From: an uncultured Eubacteriales bacterium
GTDB lineage: Bacteria; Bacillota; Clostridia; Oscillospirales; Oscillospiraceae
DNA: 64,000 bases
Assembly: GCA_949283375.1 (NCBI GenBank)
Contig: CASDSM010000031.1
Coordinates: 38,406-102,405 of the forward strand
Reading direction: 5' to 3'
The notes below the pieces were generated by a model. The model ran no database searches. It was not told where the DNA came from and saw only the letters and a program-made list of their open reading frames with translations. Numbering within the stretch: the first letter of the stretch is position 1; every line of letters begins with the position of its first letter. Below, piece by piece: positions 1 through 8,277 of the stretch. The translations under genes and the position numbers were made by a program.

Positions 1-343
1 GCACCGCCACCCGCGCGAGCAGCTCCGGCATGGCGAAGGGCTTGGCCAGATAGTCGTCCGCGCCGCCCTCCAGGCCCTCCACGAGGTCCTGCGTCTCGCC
101 CAGCGCGGTGAGCAGGAGCACCGGCGTGCGCACCCCCGCCCCGCGCGCCTCGCGCAGCAGGCTCAGTCCGTCCAGCTGCGGGAGCATCCGGTCGAGGATG
201 CAGCCGTCGTAGTCCCCCTGCCGGAGCAGGGCCAGACCGGACGGGCCGTCTGCGGCGGTATCGACCGCATAGCCCTGCCGTTGAAGCTGGCGCACCAGCA
301 GGCCGGAGAGGGGGAGATCGTCTTCGATGAGCAGCAGCCGCAC
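1..343 (-). CDS. Response regulator, OmpR/PhoB type (partial)
   Basis: This is the N-terminal 114 codons of a two-component response regulator whose 3' end lies outside the window. The receiver domain is complete enough to identify: acidic pocket E7-D8-D9, phospho-acceptor D51 in CILDRMLP, the switch threonine in LLLTALGE (T79) and conserved K101 in YLAKPF. The GADDYLAKPF motif is typical of OmpR/PhoB-family regulators, so a winged-helix DNA-binding domain is expected past the edge, probably followed by a histidine kinase gene. The start is GTG at 343-341. It has an AGGAGG ribosome site (358-353) nine bases upstream, and an extended -10 promoter lies further upstream. The signal it responds to cannot be judged from this fragment. 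Confidence 0.9.
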   Translation of the reverse strand, partial: MRLLLIEDDLPLSGLLVRQLQRQGYAVDTAADGPSGLALLRQGDYDGCILDRMLPQLDGLSLLREARGAGVRTPVLLLTALGETQDLVEGLEGGADDYLAKPFAMPELLARVAV

Positions 344-399
344 GGCCTGCCACCTCCTTTTTCCGCGCCTGGCGGCGATGCCGGCGCGTGATCCCCCTT

Positions 400-408
400 A
401 TTATACCA
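400..408 (-). promoter_or_regulatory. Extended -10 promoter for the response regulator
   Basis: The minus strand reads TGGTATAAT, a perfect TATAAT with a TGn extension, about 57 bases upstream of the GTG start. No good -35 lies at 17 bases; TTGAGG sits 20 bases away. Extended -10 promoters often lack a -35. Confidence 0.5.
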
Positions 409-475
409 GACTGCGCCGCCGGAAACCTCAAAAGAATCTCAAAATCGGCGGCAGAAGAAAAAATGATTTTCCCTG

Positions 476-504
476 TTGACAAACGGCGGCGGTTTGCGTA
501 TAAT
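476..504 (+). promoter_or_regulatory. Consensus sigma-A promoter of tRNA-Ala
   Basis: TTGACA (476-481), a 17-base spacer and TATAAT (499-504) form a perfect consensus promoter about 45 bases ahead of the tRNA. It suits a highly expressed stable RNA. Confidence 0.9.
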
Positions 505-548
505 ATCCATTGTTCTGATGAGGCCGCGCGGCCGAAGAGAGCGCTTAT

Positions 549-621
<73 letters not shown>

Positions 622-631
622 TCGAGAAACA

Positions 632-676
632 CCGAACCCTCTTCCATTGGGAAGAGGGTTCGGATTTTCTGTTTTT
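632..676 (+). terminator. Rho-independent terminator after tRNA-Ala
   Basis: A perfect 14-bp stem (632-645 with 650-663) and a four-base loop are followed by a T-rich tract (ATTTTCTGTTTTT). It lies between the tRNA and birA, so birA needs read-through or its own start. Confidence 0.93.
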
Positions 677-704
677 CCGGTACAGATGGAAAGGGGGAGT
701 GCGC

Positions 705-1694
705 ATGAGCAAGGAGAAGGTGCTTGCCCTGCTCAAGGGCGGCGAGGGCTATCTCTCCGGCGCGGAGATGAGCCGTCAGCTCGGCATCAGCCGGGCGGCG
801 GTCTGGAAGGCGATCGACGCCCTGCGCCAGGAGGGCTATCAGATCGACTCGGCCACCAACCGCGGCTACCGCCTGTGCGCGTCCCCCGACCGCCTCTCCG
901 AGGGGGAGATCCGCCCCTACTGCACCGGCGAGCTGATCGGTCGGGCGCTGCGGGTCTTTGAGACCATCGACTCCACCAACAGCTACCTCAAGCGCGAGGC
1001 GGCGAATCTGCCGGACGGCACGGCGGCGGTCGCGGACTGTCAGACCGGCGGCCGGGGCCGTCTGGGCCGGAGCTTTCGCTCTGCGCCGGGGGAGGGGGTC
1101 TATCTCTCCGTCCTCCTGCATCCCGCCCTGCCGCCGGAGGAGGCGGTCAACCTGACGGCCTATGTCGCCGTGGCGGTCTGCGACGGGATCGAGGCCGCCG
1201 CCGGGGTCCGCCCCCAGATCAAGTGGACGAACGACATCATCCTCGGCGGCCGCAAAATCTGCGGCATCCTGACCGAGATGGGCATCGAGGGGGAGAGCGG
1301 CGCCCTGCAATACCTCGTCACCGGCATCGGCGTGAACGCCAACCAGCGCGCGGAGGACTGGCCGGAGGAACTGCGGGAGATCGCCGGGTCCATCCGTCAG
1401 GCGACCGGCCGCCCCGTTGCCAGAGGCCGCCTGGCCGCCTGCCTGCTCAACGCATTGGATGAGATGTATGCCCGCTGGCGCGCGGGGGACCGCGCCCCCT
1501 ATCTCGCGCGCTACCGGGCGGATTGCCTGACGGTGGGCCGCGAGGTGCGCCTGCTGGAGGCAGGGCGGACGCTCCGGGGCCGGGCGCTCGCCATTGACGA
1601 GCGCTTTGGCCTGGTGGTCCGCCTGGAGGACGGGACGGAGCGCACCGTCACCTCCGGCGAGGTGAGCGTGCGCGGCCTGTACGGCTATCTCTGA
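705..1694 (+). CDS. birA: Bifunctional biotin--protein ligase / biotin operon repressor
   Basis: BirA makes biotinyl-AMP and transfers biotin to the acceptor lysine of biotin carboxyl carrier proteins. The two-domain form also represses biotin genes. The 329-residue protein has an N-terminal winged HTH (about residues 15-57, with LSGAEMSRQLGISRAAVWKAI), the ligase signature GGRGRLGRSF (115-124, the biotinyl-AMP loop), KWTNDI (173-178), and a small C-terminal SH3-like domain ending in SGEVSVRG. Length and order match class II BirA. I chose ATG at 705 because AAAGGGGGA lies just upstream. The frame stays open into the tRNA, but that extension cannot be coding. No biotin synthesis or transport gene is in the window. 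Confidence 0.96.
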   Translation: MSKEKVLALLKGGEGYLSGAEMSRQLGISRAAVWKAIDALRQEGYQIDSATNRGYRLCASPDRLSEGEIRPYCTGELIGRALRVFETIDSTNSYLKREAANLPDGTAAVADCQTGGRGRLGRSFRSAPGEGVYLSVLLHPALPPEEAVNLTAYVAVAVCDGIEAAAGVRPQIKWTNDIILGGRKICGILTEMGIEGESGALQYLVTGIGVNANQRAEDWPEELREIAGSIRQATGRPVARGRLAACLLNALDEMYARWRAGDRAPYLARYRADCLTVGREVRLLEAGRTLRGRALAIDERFGLVVRLEDGTERTVTSGEVSVRGLYGYL

Positions 1695-1738
1695 GGCGGC
1701 GGCATCCCCCGTCAGCCTTCTTCCTGAGTCTCCCGCAA

Positions 1739-1774
1739 GCGAGGCCGTCCCGCAGATGGGGCGGCCTCGCGTTT
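1739..1774 (+). terminator. Terminator after birA
   Basis: Stem 1739-1751 with 1758-1770 (GCGAGGCCG/CGGCCTCGC core plus further GC pairs), then GTTTTG. It separates birA from the convergent downstream gene. Confidence 0.75.
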
Positions 1775-1799
1775 TGCGTGTTGAGATGCTGCCGGACCC

Positions 1800-3395
1800 T
1801 CACCGGTCCCACTTCTGCATCAGGGCGCGGATCTGGTCGGCGAACTTGGCCAGATCCTTGTTCGCCCCGCCCTTGTTCTTCTGAATGACGAGCATGAGCT
1901 GCCGCCCCGCCTCCTCCAGACGGCGGTAGGCGGGCGAGCCGAGCTGCCACTTGGACTCCTTCTTGCGCGGCAGCTCCATCCCCTCGGCGAGCACCGCCCC
2001 GCGCGCGAGGTCATAGACCTCCTGAAAGAGGGGCGCGTGGGCGCTGTAGCCCAGCCGCCGCAGCTCGGAGGCGAAGGACTGGCTCACCAGATCGTCCCCG
2101 TGGACGACGAAGACCTCCGCCGGGCGGGGGGAGAACTGGTCGATCCAGCGCAGCAGGTGGTCGTGGTCGGCGTGGGAGGAGAGGCCCTGGAAGTTGACGA
2201 TCCTGGCGTTCACTGCCACATCCTCCCCGAAGAGGCGGACGAACTTCTTCCCCTCCACCAGCGAGCGGCCCAGCGTCCCCGGCGACTGGAAGCCGACGAA
2301 GAGGACGGTGCACTCGCTGCGCCAGAGGTTGTGCTTCAGGTGGTGGCGGATGCGCCCGGCGTCGCACATGCCGGAGGCGGAGATGATGACCTTCGGGCTG
2401 CGGTCCTCGTTGAGGAGCTTGGACTCCTCGCTGGTGACGGTGAGGCGCAGGTCCTCCACATGGAACAGCCCCGCGCCCTGCTGGATGACCCCGATCGCCT
2501 CCTCGTCCAGATAGCCGGTCAGGTCGCCGGAGAAGATGCGCGTGGCCTCCACCGCCAGCGGGCTGTCCACCACGACGGGGAAGTGGGGCAGTTCCGTCAC
2601 CAGCCCCTCCTCCTTGATCTCGCGCAGGAAGTAGAGCAGCTCCTGCGTCCGCCCGACGGCAAAGGAGGGGATCACCACGTTGCCGCCGCGGCGGAAGGTG
2701 TCGTTCAGAATGGCGGCCAGCTCGCGGGTATACTCTCCGCTGCCGGAGTGGTTCCGGTCGCCGTAGGTGGACTCCATCACCACATAGTCCGCGTCTGTGA
2801 CCGGCTGAGGGTCGCGGATGATGGGCTGGTCCACATTGCCGATGTCCCCGGAGAAGACCACCTTGCGCTTCACGCCGTTCTCCTCCAGCCAGAGCTCCAC
2901 ATAGGAGCTGCCGAGCAGGTGGCCCGCGTCCGTCAGCCGGAAGGAGATGCCGTTGCCCAGGTCCACCGTCTGCCCGTAGGAGACGGGGTAGAGCAGGTCG
3001 AGGGCCGCCTGCGCGTCGGCGAGGGTGTAGAGCGGTTCCACCGGCGCGCGCCCGGCGCGCTTGCCCTTCTGGTTCTCCCAGGCGGCGTCGCTCTCCTGGA
3101 TGTGGGCGGAGTCGCGCAGCATGATGTCCAGCAGGCGGCAGGTCATCCCGGTGGCGTAGATCCGCCCGTGAAAGCCCTCCCTGGCCAGCAGGGGGAGTCG
3201 GCCGGAGTGGTCGATGTGGGCGTGGGTGACGATCACCAGGTCGATCATGGAGGGGACAAAGGGGAGGCTGTGGTTGTCATACTCGTCCCGGCCCTGCTGC
3301 AGGCCGCAGTCGATGAGGATGTGCCTGCCGCAGGCGGAGATGCAGTGGCAGGAACCGGTCACGGCGCGCGCGGCGCCGAAGAAGCTGAGTTTCAT
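1800..3395 (-). CDS. MBL-fold beta-CASP ribonuclease-like metallohydrolase
   Basis: This 531-residue protein belongs to the metallo-beta-lactamase/beta-CASP group (CPSF73-like, PF00753 + PF10996 + PF07521), which are zinc-dependent RNA nucleases. The zinc motif HAHIDHSG (58-65) is clear. DAGHLLGSS, the motif-4 aspartate in VFSGDIG, the beta-CASP stretch VIPSFAVGRTQELLY and the C-terminal SGMCDAGRI and LSSHADHDHLL segments follow in the usual order. The extra C-terminal tail (about residues 460-531) is lysine/arginine-rich. It is a monocistronic unit between birA and metF, facing away from metF. It resembles bacterial CPSF-like exonucleases more than RNase J (no extended RNase J C-terminal domain). 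The substrate is inferred from family only. Confidence 0.9.
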   Translation of the reverse strand: MKLSFFGAARAVTGSCHCISACGRHILIDCGLQQGRDEYDNHSLPFVPSMIDLVIVTHAHIDHSGRLPLLAREGFHGRIYATGMTCRLLDIMLRDSAHIQESDAAWENQKGKRAGRAPVEPLYTLADAQAALDLLYPVSYGQTVDLGNGISFRLTDAGHLLGSSYVELWLEENGVKRKVVFSGDIGNVDQPIIRDPQPVTDADYVVMESTYGDRNHSGSGEYTRELAAILNDTFRRGGNVVIPSFAVGRTQELLYFLREIKEEGLVTELPHFPVVVDSPLAVEATRIFSGDLTGYLDEEAIGVIQQGAGLFHVEDLRLTVTSEESKLLNEDRSPKVIISASGMCDAGRIRHHLKHNLWRSECTVLFVGFQSPGTLGRSLVEGKKFVRLFGEDVAVNARIVNFQGLSSHADHDHLLRWIDQFSPRPAEVFVVHGDDLVSQSFASELRRLGYSAHAPLFQEVYDLARGAVLAEGMELPRKKESKWQLGSPAYRRLEEAGRQLMLVIQKNKGGANKDLAKFADQIRALMQKWDR

Positions 3396-3420
3396 GTCAG
3401 ATGCTCCCTTGCAGATAAAT

Positions 3421-3450
3421 AGTATACAAAAATGCCGCTCCTGTTACCAA
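3421..3450 (-). promoter_or_regulatory. Candidate promoter of the beta-CASP gene
   Basis: On the minus strand TTGGTA (3450-3445), an 18-base spacer and TATACT (3426-3421) lie about 25 bases upstream of the ATG at 3395. The -10 is good and the -35 moderate. Confidence 0.45.
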
Positions 3451-3567
3451 TAGATTAGTATCATTTTGCCAGTAAGTCAAGAGAAAAAGCGCGGAAGAAG
3501 GCGTCTGGCTTTGGGCGATGGAGCCGGGGCCGATGCCGTCCAAAGCCCCGTCTGCGGGAGGGGGCCC

Positions 3568-3596
3568 TTGCTTTTGCGCGCAATTTCCTCTATACT
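3568..3596 (+). promoter_or_regulatory. Candidate promoter of metF
   Basis: TTGCTT (3568-3573), a 17-base spacer and TATACT (3591-3596) lie about 50 bases before the metF start. I see no S-box or T-box type leader in the short 5' region. Confidence 0.55.
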
Positions 3597-3647
3597 GGAG
3601 AAAAAACGCGGCCATGTCCCGCGCATCAGGCAGGAGGTCCCGTACAG

Positions 3648-4526
3648 ATGTATATTCGCAAGCTGTTTGCGCAAAAGCGCTGTGTCTTCTCCATCGAGTT
3701 CTTCCCCCCCAAGCAGCAGCTCAAATGGGAGCCGCTGCAGGAAACGCTGCGCCAGGTGCAGCGCATCCACCCCGACTTTGTCAGCGTCACCTGCTCCGCC
3801 GGCGGCTCCGGCGTGGGCCAGGTGAGCACCTCACAGGTCGCCTCCTTCCTGAAAAATGAGCTGGACATCGAGCCGCTGGCCCACCTCACCTGCGTCGGGG
3901 CGGACCGCGCGGGGATCGAGGCCTCCCTCGACGAGCTGTTCACCGCCGGGGTGCGCAACCTGATGATCCTGCGCGGGGACCGGCGGCCCGGGGTGGAGCA
4001 GTTCCGCGACTTCCAGCACGCGAGCGACCTGTGCGCCTTCGTGCGCGGGCATTACGGGGCCTTCGGCCTCTCCGGCGCCTGCTATCCGGAGAAGCACCCG
4101 GAGAGCGAGACCCTGCTGGCGGATATCCGCAACCTGAAGATCAAGCAGGAGTGCGGGGCCACCCACCTGTGCACGCAGATGTTCTTCGACAACTACTACT
4201 TCTACCGCTACATGACCCTCATCCGCAAGGAGGGGATCGACCTGCCCATCTCGGCGGGCGTGATGCCCATCGTGCGCAAGAGCCAGATCGAGCGCACCCT
4301 CGCCCTGTCCGACGCGAAGGTGCCGCCTAAGTTCCAGGCCCTGCTTGACCGCTGGCAGGACGACGCGGACGGCCTCTACCGGGCGGGCATCGACTATGCC
4401 ATCGAACAGCTCCGCGACCTGATCGAGGCCGGGGCGGACGGCGTCCACCTCTACGCGATGAACAACGCCGACGTCGCCCTGCGCATCTGCGACGGCATCG
4501 CGGACCTCCTGCCCGGGCGGGCGTGA
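3648..4526 (+). CDS. metF: 5,10-methylenetetrahydrofolate reductase
   Basis: MetF reduces 5,10-methylene-THF to 5-methyl-THF, the methyl donor for methionine synthesis and, in acetogens, the Wood-Ljungdahl pathway. The 292-residue protein has the family landmarks: FSIEFFPPK near the N-terminus (including the conserved Glu), VTCSAGGSG, the HLTC strand (about 78-81), LRGDRR (FAD/folate region) and GVMPIV. The flavin TIM barrel length is normal. The start ATG has a GGCAGGAGG site about 12 bases upstream. It stands alone, with no metH or folD beside it, so methionine synthesis versus one-carbon flux cannot be distinguished here. A terminator follows. Confidence 0.95.
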   Translation: MYIRKLFAQKRCVFSIEFFPPKQQLKWEPLQETLRQVQRIHPDFVSVTCSAGGSGVGQVSTSQVASFLKNELDIEPLAHLTCVGADRAGIEASLDELFTAGVRNLMILRGDRRPGVEQFRDFQHASDLCAFVRGHYGAFGLSGACYPEKHPESETLLADIRNLKIKQECGATHLCTQMFFDNYYFYRYMTLIRKEGIDLPISAGVMPIVRKSQIERTLALSDAKVPPKFQALLDRWQDDADGLYRAGIDYAIEQLRDLIEAGADGVHLYAMNNADVALRICDGIADLLPGRA

Positions 4527-4599
4527 GTTCTGGCAGTTGATTTCTGCATTTGCTAAAATTTAGGCTGCGCCGCCTGCTTTGAATTGAGCGTTACCCGAT

Positions 4600-4640
4600 A
4601 AAAACTAGCACTCCTATATTTGGAGTGCTAGTTTTTACAG
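4600..4640 (+). terminator. Symmetric terminator after metF
   Basis: A perfect 15-bp stem (4600-4614 with 4622-4636) has a seven-base loop, with A5 at the left foot and T5 at the right. It can work in both directions. Confidence 0.85.
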
Positions 4641-4686
4641 TTTAGACACGGTCTGTTCATGAATTGTTCACAAGCATCGCTTATCT

Positions 4687-4968
4687 TATACCCAAAGAGA
4701 ATCGAACACCTGCCGCCTGTGGGCGGCCCTTTCCGGCGCTTTTTGCCGTTCGCTCATTGGTGGGCGTCAGCCCACCTGCTTCGCAAACGCCAAAAATCCC
4801 TCGAAAATGCCTCGCCCACAGGTGCTTCGCAGTCAGGGCAGAATTCATTTTCGTCCAGACAAGAAAAAGGCCGCAGGGAATATCGGCCATATTGCCAAGG
4901 CATTTTCCGCGGTATGGGCGGAAATGAATCTGCCCTGACCGGCAGAGGTTCAATCCTCTTTGGGTATA
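4687..4968. repeat. 282-bp nested inverted-repeat element (MITE-like or structured RNA)
   Basis: No gene is visible between metF and hsp20 (4527-5022); most of the space is this element. Its 21-bp ends (4687-4707 and 4948-4968) are inverted repeats matching at 19 of 21 positions and begin TATACCCAAAGAG. Inside are further inverted pairs: CCTGTGGGCG (4716-4725) with 4813-4822, a GGTGGGC/GCCCACC hairpin (4759-4776), and GTCAGGGCAGA... (4832-4851) with its near-complement at 4921-4939. The whole can fold into one long branched structure. It encodes no credible protein. A non-autonomous mobile element or a structured RNA are both possible; target-site duplication is not obvious. Confidence 0.6.
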
Positions 4969-5022
4969 GTCAAACCAAGCGACGGCCGGGGCAAGACCAC
5001 CGGCCGGGAAAGGATGAAAGAT

Positions 5023-5445
5023 ATGTATTACAGCATGATGCCTTTTGGCCGTCGGAACGACAGCCTGAACAACCTGTTTGACCAGATGGAGCGCTCGTTC
5101 TGGAGGGACACCGGGACGGCCTACGCCTCTTTCCCCACCGACATCCGCGACGAGGGCGGACAGTTCGTCCTCACGGCGGAGCTGCCCGGCTTCCGGAAGG
5201 AGGACATCGAGGTGAAGCTGGACAACGGCGTGCTCACCATCGCCGCCGAGCGTAAGGAGGCCGCGCCGGAGAACGGCAGCTACCTCTGCCGCGAGCGGCA
5301 CTACGGCAGCTACCGCCGCAGCTTCTCCGTCTCCGGGATCCAGGAGAGCGCGATCCACGCCGCCTATGAAAACGGCGTGCTCACCCTCACCCTCCCGAAG
5401 GAGACGCCGGTGGTGCCGGAGGCGCGCCGGATCAACATCGTCTGA
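5023..5445 (+). CDS. Small heat-shock protein, Hsp20/alpha-crystallin family
   Basis: Hsp20 chaperones hold unfolding proteins in oligomeric complexes and hand them to ClpB/DnaK, and clpB is the next gene. The 140-residue protein has a short N-terminal arm and an alpha-crystallin domain (about 40-130) with DIRDEGGQFVLTAELPGF, DIEVKLDNGVLTIAAERK and the conserved AYENGVLTLTLPK. A C-terminal IxI-type tail (INIV) follows. I chose ATG at 5023 because AGGATGAA lies at good distance. The alternative ATG at 5014 overlaps that site, and the upstream open frame runs into the inverted-repeat element. No CIRCE element or CtsR box is visible. Confidence 0.93.
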   Translation: MYYSMMPFGRRNDSLNNLFDQMERSFWRDTGTAYASFPTDIRDEGGQFVLTAELPGFRKEDIEVKLDNGVLTIAAERKEAAPENGSYLCRERHYGSYRRSFSVSGIQESAIHAAYENGVLTLTLPKETPVVPEARRINIV

Positions 5446-5456
5446 CCACTCACTCC

Positions 5457-5488
5457 GCCCTCCGGTGTCCCGCATCGGAGGGCCATTT
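5457..5488 (+). terminator. Weak hairpin between hsp20 and clpB
   Basis: GCCCTCCG (5457-5464) pairs with CGGAGGGC (5476-5483), followed by CATTTT. The short stem and tract suggest partial termination or attenuation into clpB. Confidence 0.4.
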
Positions 5489-5534
5489 TACCGGGAAAAT
5501 ACAGACATTCATTTGATTTAAGGGGGGTTGAACC

Positions 5535-8129
5535 ATGAGCAACCTGAACTATACGCAGAAATCCCAGGCGGCCCTGCTCGCCGCCCAGCGCCTGAGCGGG
5601 GAGTACGGCAGCCCGCAGCTCGAGCAGCCCCACCTGCTCTACGCCCTGCTGGAGGAGGCGGACGGGCTGATCTCCCAGCTCGTGACCGCCATCGGTCCCG
5701 CGCCGGAGAGCCTGCGCGCGGCGGCGAAGGCGGAAGTGGAGCGTTTGCCCAAGGTCTCCGGCGGCGGCCGGGAGGCGGGCAAGGTGTACGTCTCCGCCGA
5801 CCTCGACCGCGCGCTCCAGGCCGCCCAGTCGGAGGCCCAGGCGATGCGCGACGAGTTCATCTCGGTCGAGCACCTCTTCCTCGGGCTGGTGGAGCGGCCG
5901 GACCGGACGCTCAAGCGCCTGTTTCAGACCTATCAGATCACGAAGGAGAAGGTCCTCTCCGCCCTCGCCACCGTCCGAGGCAGCCAGCGCGTCACCTCGG
6001 ACAACCCGGAGGAGACCTATGACGCGCTCAAGAAATACGGGACCGACCTGGTCGAGCGGGCGCGCAGTCAGAAGCTGGACCCGGTGATCGGCCGGGACGA
6101 CGAGATCCGCAACGTCATCCGCATCCTCTCGCGTAAGACGAAGAACAACCCCGTGCTCATCGGCGAGCCGGGCGTCGGCAAGACCGCCATCGCCGAGGGC
6201 CTCGCCCAGCGCATTGTGAACGGCGACGTCCCCAAGAGCCTGGAGAACAAGACCATCTTCTCCCTCGACATGGGCGCGCTCATCGCGGGGGCGAAGTACC
6301 GCGGCGAGTTTGAGGAGCGGCTCAAGGCGGTGCTGGAGGAGATCCGCAAGTCGGAGGGGCGCATCATCCTCTTCATTGATGAGCTGCACACCATCGTCGG
6401 CGCGGGCAAGACGGAGGGGGCGATGGACGCGGGCAACCTCCTCAAGCCCCTGCTCGCCCGGGGCGAACTGCACTGCATCGGCGCGACCACCCTGAACGAG
6501 TACCGCCAGTATATCGAAAAGGACGCCGCGCTCGAGCGCCGCTTCCAGCCGGTGCTGGTCCAGGAGCCGTCGGTGGAGGACACCATCGCCATCCTCCGCG
6601 GCCTGAAGGAGCGCTACGAGGTGTTCCACGGCGTAAAGATCCAGGACGGGGCGCTCATCGCCGCCGCCACCCTCTCCGACCGCTATATCTCCGACCGCTT
6701 CCTGCCGGACAAGGCGATCGACCTGGTGGACGAGGCCTGCGCCCTCATCCGGACGGAGATCGACTCCATGCCCACCGAGCTGGACGTCGTCTCCCGCAAG
6801 ATCATCCAGCTCGAGATCGAGGAGACCGCGCTGAAGAAGGAGAGCGACCAGCTCTCGAAGGAGCGGCTCGGCCAGCTCCAGAAGGAGCTCGGCGACCTGC
6901 GCGAGGACTTCAACGCGAAGAAGGCCCAGTGGGAGAACGAGAAGAACGCCATCGGCCGGGTGCAGCGCCTGCGCGAGCAGATCGAGCAGGTCAAGCGCGA
7001 CCTGGAGCTCGCCCAGCGCAGCTATGACTACGACAAGGCCAGCCAGCTCCAGTTCGGCCAGCTACCCAAGCTCCAGCAGGAGCTGGAGGCGGAGGAGGCG
7101 GTCGCCGCCGAGGGCAAGCGCCGCTCCCTCCTGCGCGACCAGGTGACGGAGGAGGAGATCGCCCGCATCATTGAGCGGTGGACCGGCATCCCGGTCGCCA
7201 AGCTGATGGAGGGCGAGCGGGAGAAGCTGCTGCACATGGAGGACATCCTCCACCGCCGCGTGATCGGCCAGGACGAGGCGGTGCAGCGGGTGGCCGAGGC
7301 CATCCTCCGCTCCCGGGCGGGCATCCAGGACCCGAACCGGCCCATCGGCTCCTTCCTCTTCCTCGGCCCCACCGGCGTGGGCAAGACGGAGCTGGCCAAG
7401 ACGCTGGCGGAGGTGCTCTTCGACAGCGAGAAAAATCTGGTGCGCATCGACATGAGCGAGTATATGGAGAAGTACTCCGTCTCCCGCCTGATCGGCGCGC
7501 CCCCGGGATACGTCGGCTACGAGGAGGGCGGCCAGCTCACCGAGGCCGTGCGGCGCAAGCCCTACTCCGTCGTCCTCTTTGACGAGGTGGAAAAGGCCCA
7601 CCCCGACGTGTTCAACATTCTGCTCCAGGTGCTCGACGACGGCCGCATCACCGACAGCCAGGGCCGGACGGTGGACTTCAAGAACACCATCCTGATTCTG
7701 ACCTCCAACCTCGGCAGCCAGTACCTGCTCGACGGCATCGACGCGGACGGGGAGATCTCCGCCGGGGCGCGGGAGAACGTGGAGCGCCTGCTGCGCCAGT
7801 CCTTCCGTCCGGAGTTCCTGAACCGGCTGGATGAGATCGTCTTCTACAAGCCGCTTACCCGGGCCAACATCGGTCAGATCATCAAGCTGCAGGTGGATGC
7901 GCTCAATGCGCGCCTGGCTGACCGGCAGCTCTCCGTCCGGCTCACACCGGAGGCGGAGGACTATGTGGTGGAAGCCAGCTTTGACCCCGCCTTCGGCGCC
8001 CGGCCCATGCGCCGCTATTTGCAGCACACCGCCGAGACGCTGATCGCCCGGCAGATCATCGCCTCCGACACCGCCCCCGGCACGGAGTTTGTCATCGACC
8101 GCGGCCCGGACGGGCTGTATGTCCGGTAA
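5535..8129 (+). CDS. clpB: ATP-dependent disaggregase ClpB
   Basis: ClpB is the hexameric AAA+ disaggregase that rescues aggregated proteins with DnaK and small Hsps. The 864-residue protein shows an N-terminal Clp-N repeat domain (1-145), the first AAA+ module with Walker A GEPGVGKT (210-217) and Walker [11 protein letters not shown], and a coiled-coil middle domain rich in E/K/Q (about 405-525), which separates ClpB from ClpC/ClpA. The second AAA+ module has Walker A GPTGVGKT (about 608-615) and [11 protein letters not shown], with a D2-small domain after it. No ClpP-binding IGF loop is evident. AAGGGGGGTT precedes the ATG. Together with hsp20 it forms a heat-stress unit. Confidence 0.98.
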   Translation: MSNLNYTQKSQAALLAAQRLSGEYGSPQLEQPHLLYALLEEADGLISQLVTAIGPAPESLRAAAKAEVERLPKVSGGGREAGKVYVSADLDRALQAAQSEAQAMRDEFISVEHLFLGLVERPDRTLKRLFQTYQITKEKVLSALATVRGSQRVTSDNPEETYDALKKYGTDLVERARSQKLDPVIGRDDEIRNVIRILSRKTKNNPVLIGEPGVGKTAIAEGLAQRIVNGDVPKSLENKTIFSLDMGALIAGAKYRGEFEERLKAVLEEIRKSEGRIILFIDELHTIVGAGKTEGAMDAGNLLKPLLARGELHCIGATTLNEYRQYIEKDAALERRFQPVLVQEPSVEDTIAILRGLKERYEVFHGVKIQDGALIAAATLSDRYISDRFLPDKAIDLVDEACALIRTEIDSMPTELDVVSRKIIQLEIEETALKKESDQLSKERLGQLQKELGDLREDFNAKKAQWENEKNAIGRVQRLREQIEQVKRDLELAQRSYDYDKASQLQFGQLPKLQQELEAEEAVAAEGKRRSLLRDQVTEEEIARIIERWTGIPVAKLMEGEREKLLHMEDILHRRVIGQDEAVQRVAEAILRSRAGIQDPNRPIGSFLFLGPTGVGKTELAKTLAEVLFDSEKNLVRIDMSEYMEKYSVSRLIGAPPGYVGYEEGGQLTEAVRRKPYSVVLFDEVEKAHPDVFNILLQVLDDGRITDSQGRTVDFKNTILILTSNLGSQYLLDGIDADGEISAGARENVERLLRQSFRPEFLNRLDEIVFYKPLTRANIGQIIKLQVDALNARLADRQLSVRLTPEAEDYVVEASFDPAFGARPMRRYLQHTAETLIARQIIASDTAPGTEFVIDRGPDGLYVR

Positions 8130-8161
8130 GCGGCCCCGTGGGCACAATCAAACAATACTCT

Positions 8162-8204
8162 GCGGCAGTCCGCCACAATGTGTGCGGGCTGCCGCGCTTT
8201 TTTG
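8162..8204 (+). terminator. Terminator after clpB
   Basis: GCGGCAGTCCGC (8162-8173) pairs with GCGGGCTGCCGC (8184-8195), followed by GCTTTTTTTG. Confidence 0.9.
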
Positions 8205-8214
8205 TCCGCCTCAC

Positions 8215-8243
8215 TGGTCAGATGGGGGCAAAGCTGGTATAAT
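8215..8243 (+). promoter_or_regulatory. Candidate promoter of the ClC gene
   Basis: TGGTCA (8215-8220), a 17-base spacer and a perfect TATAAT (8238-8243) lie 35 bases ahead of the start codon. Confidence 0.6.
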
Positions 8244-8277
8244 GACGTTATCAAAAGAGAGAAGAGGGGGATGCTCT

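Noticed and set aside
2037-3422. Open frame on the plus strand opposite the beta-CASP gene
   Set aside because: Valine/glycine/histidine-rich shadow without motifs; the minus-strand protein has all family motifs.
4944-4962. tRNA T-arm-like GGTTCAATCC
   Set aside because: The flanking bases do not form a five-bp T stem and there is no anticodon arm or acceptor; it is the end of the inverted-repeat element.
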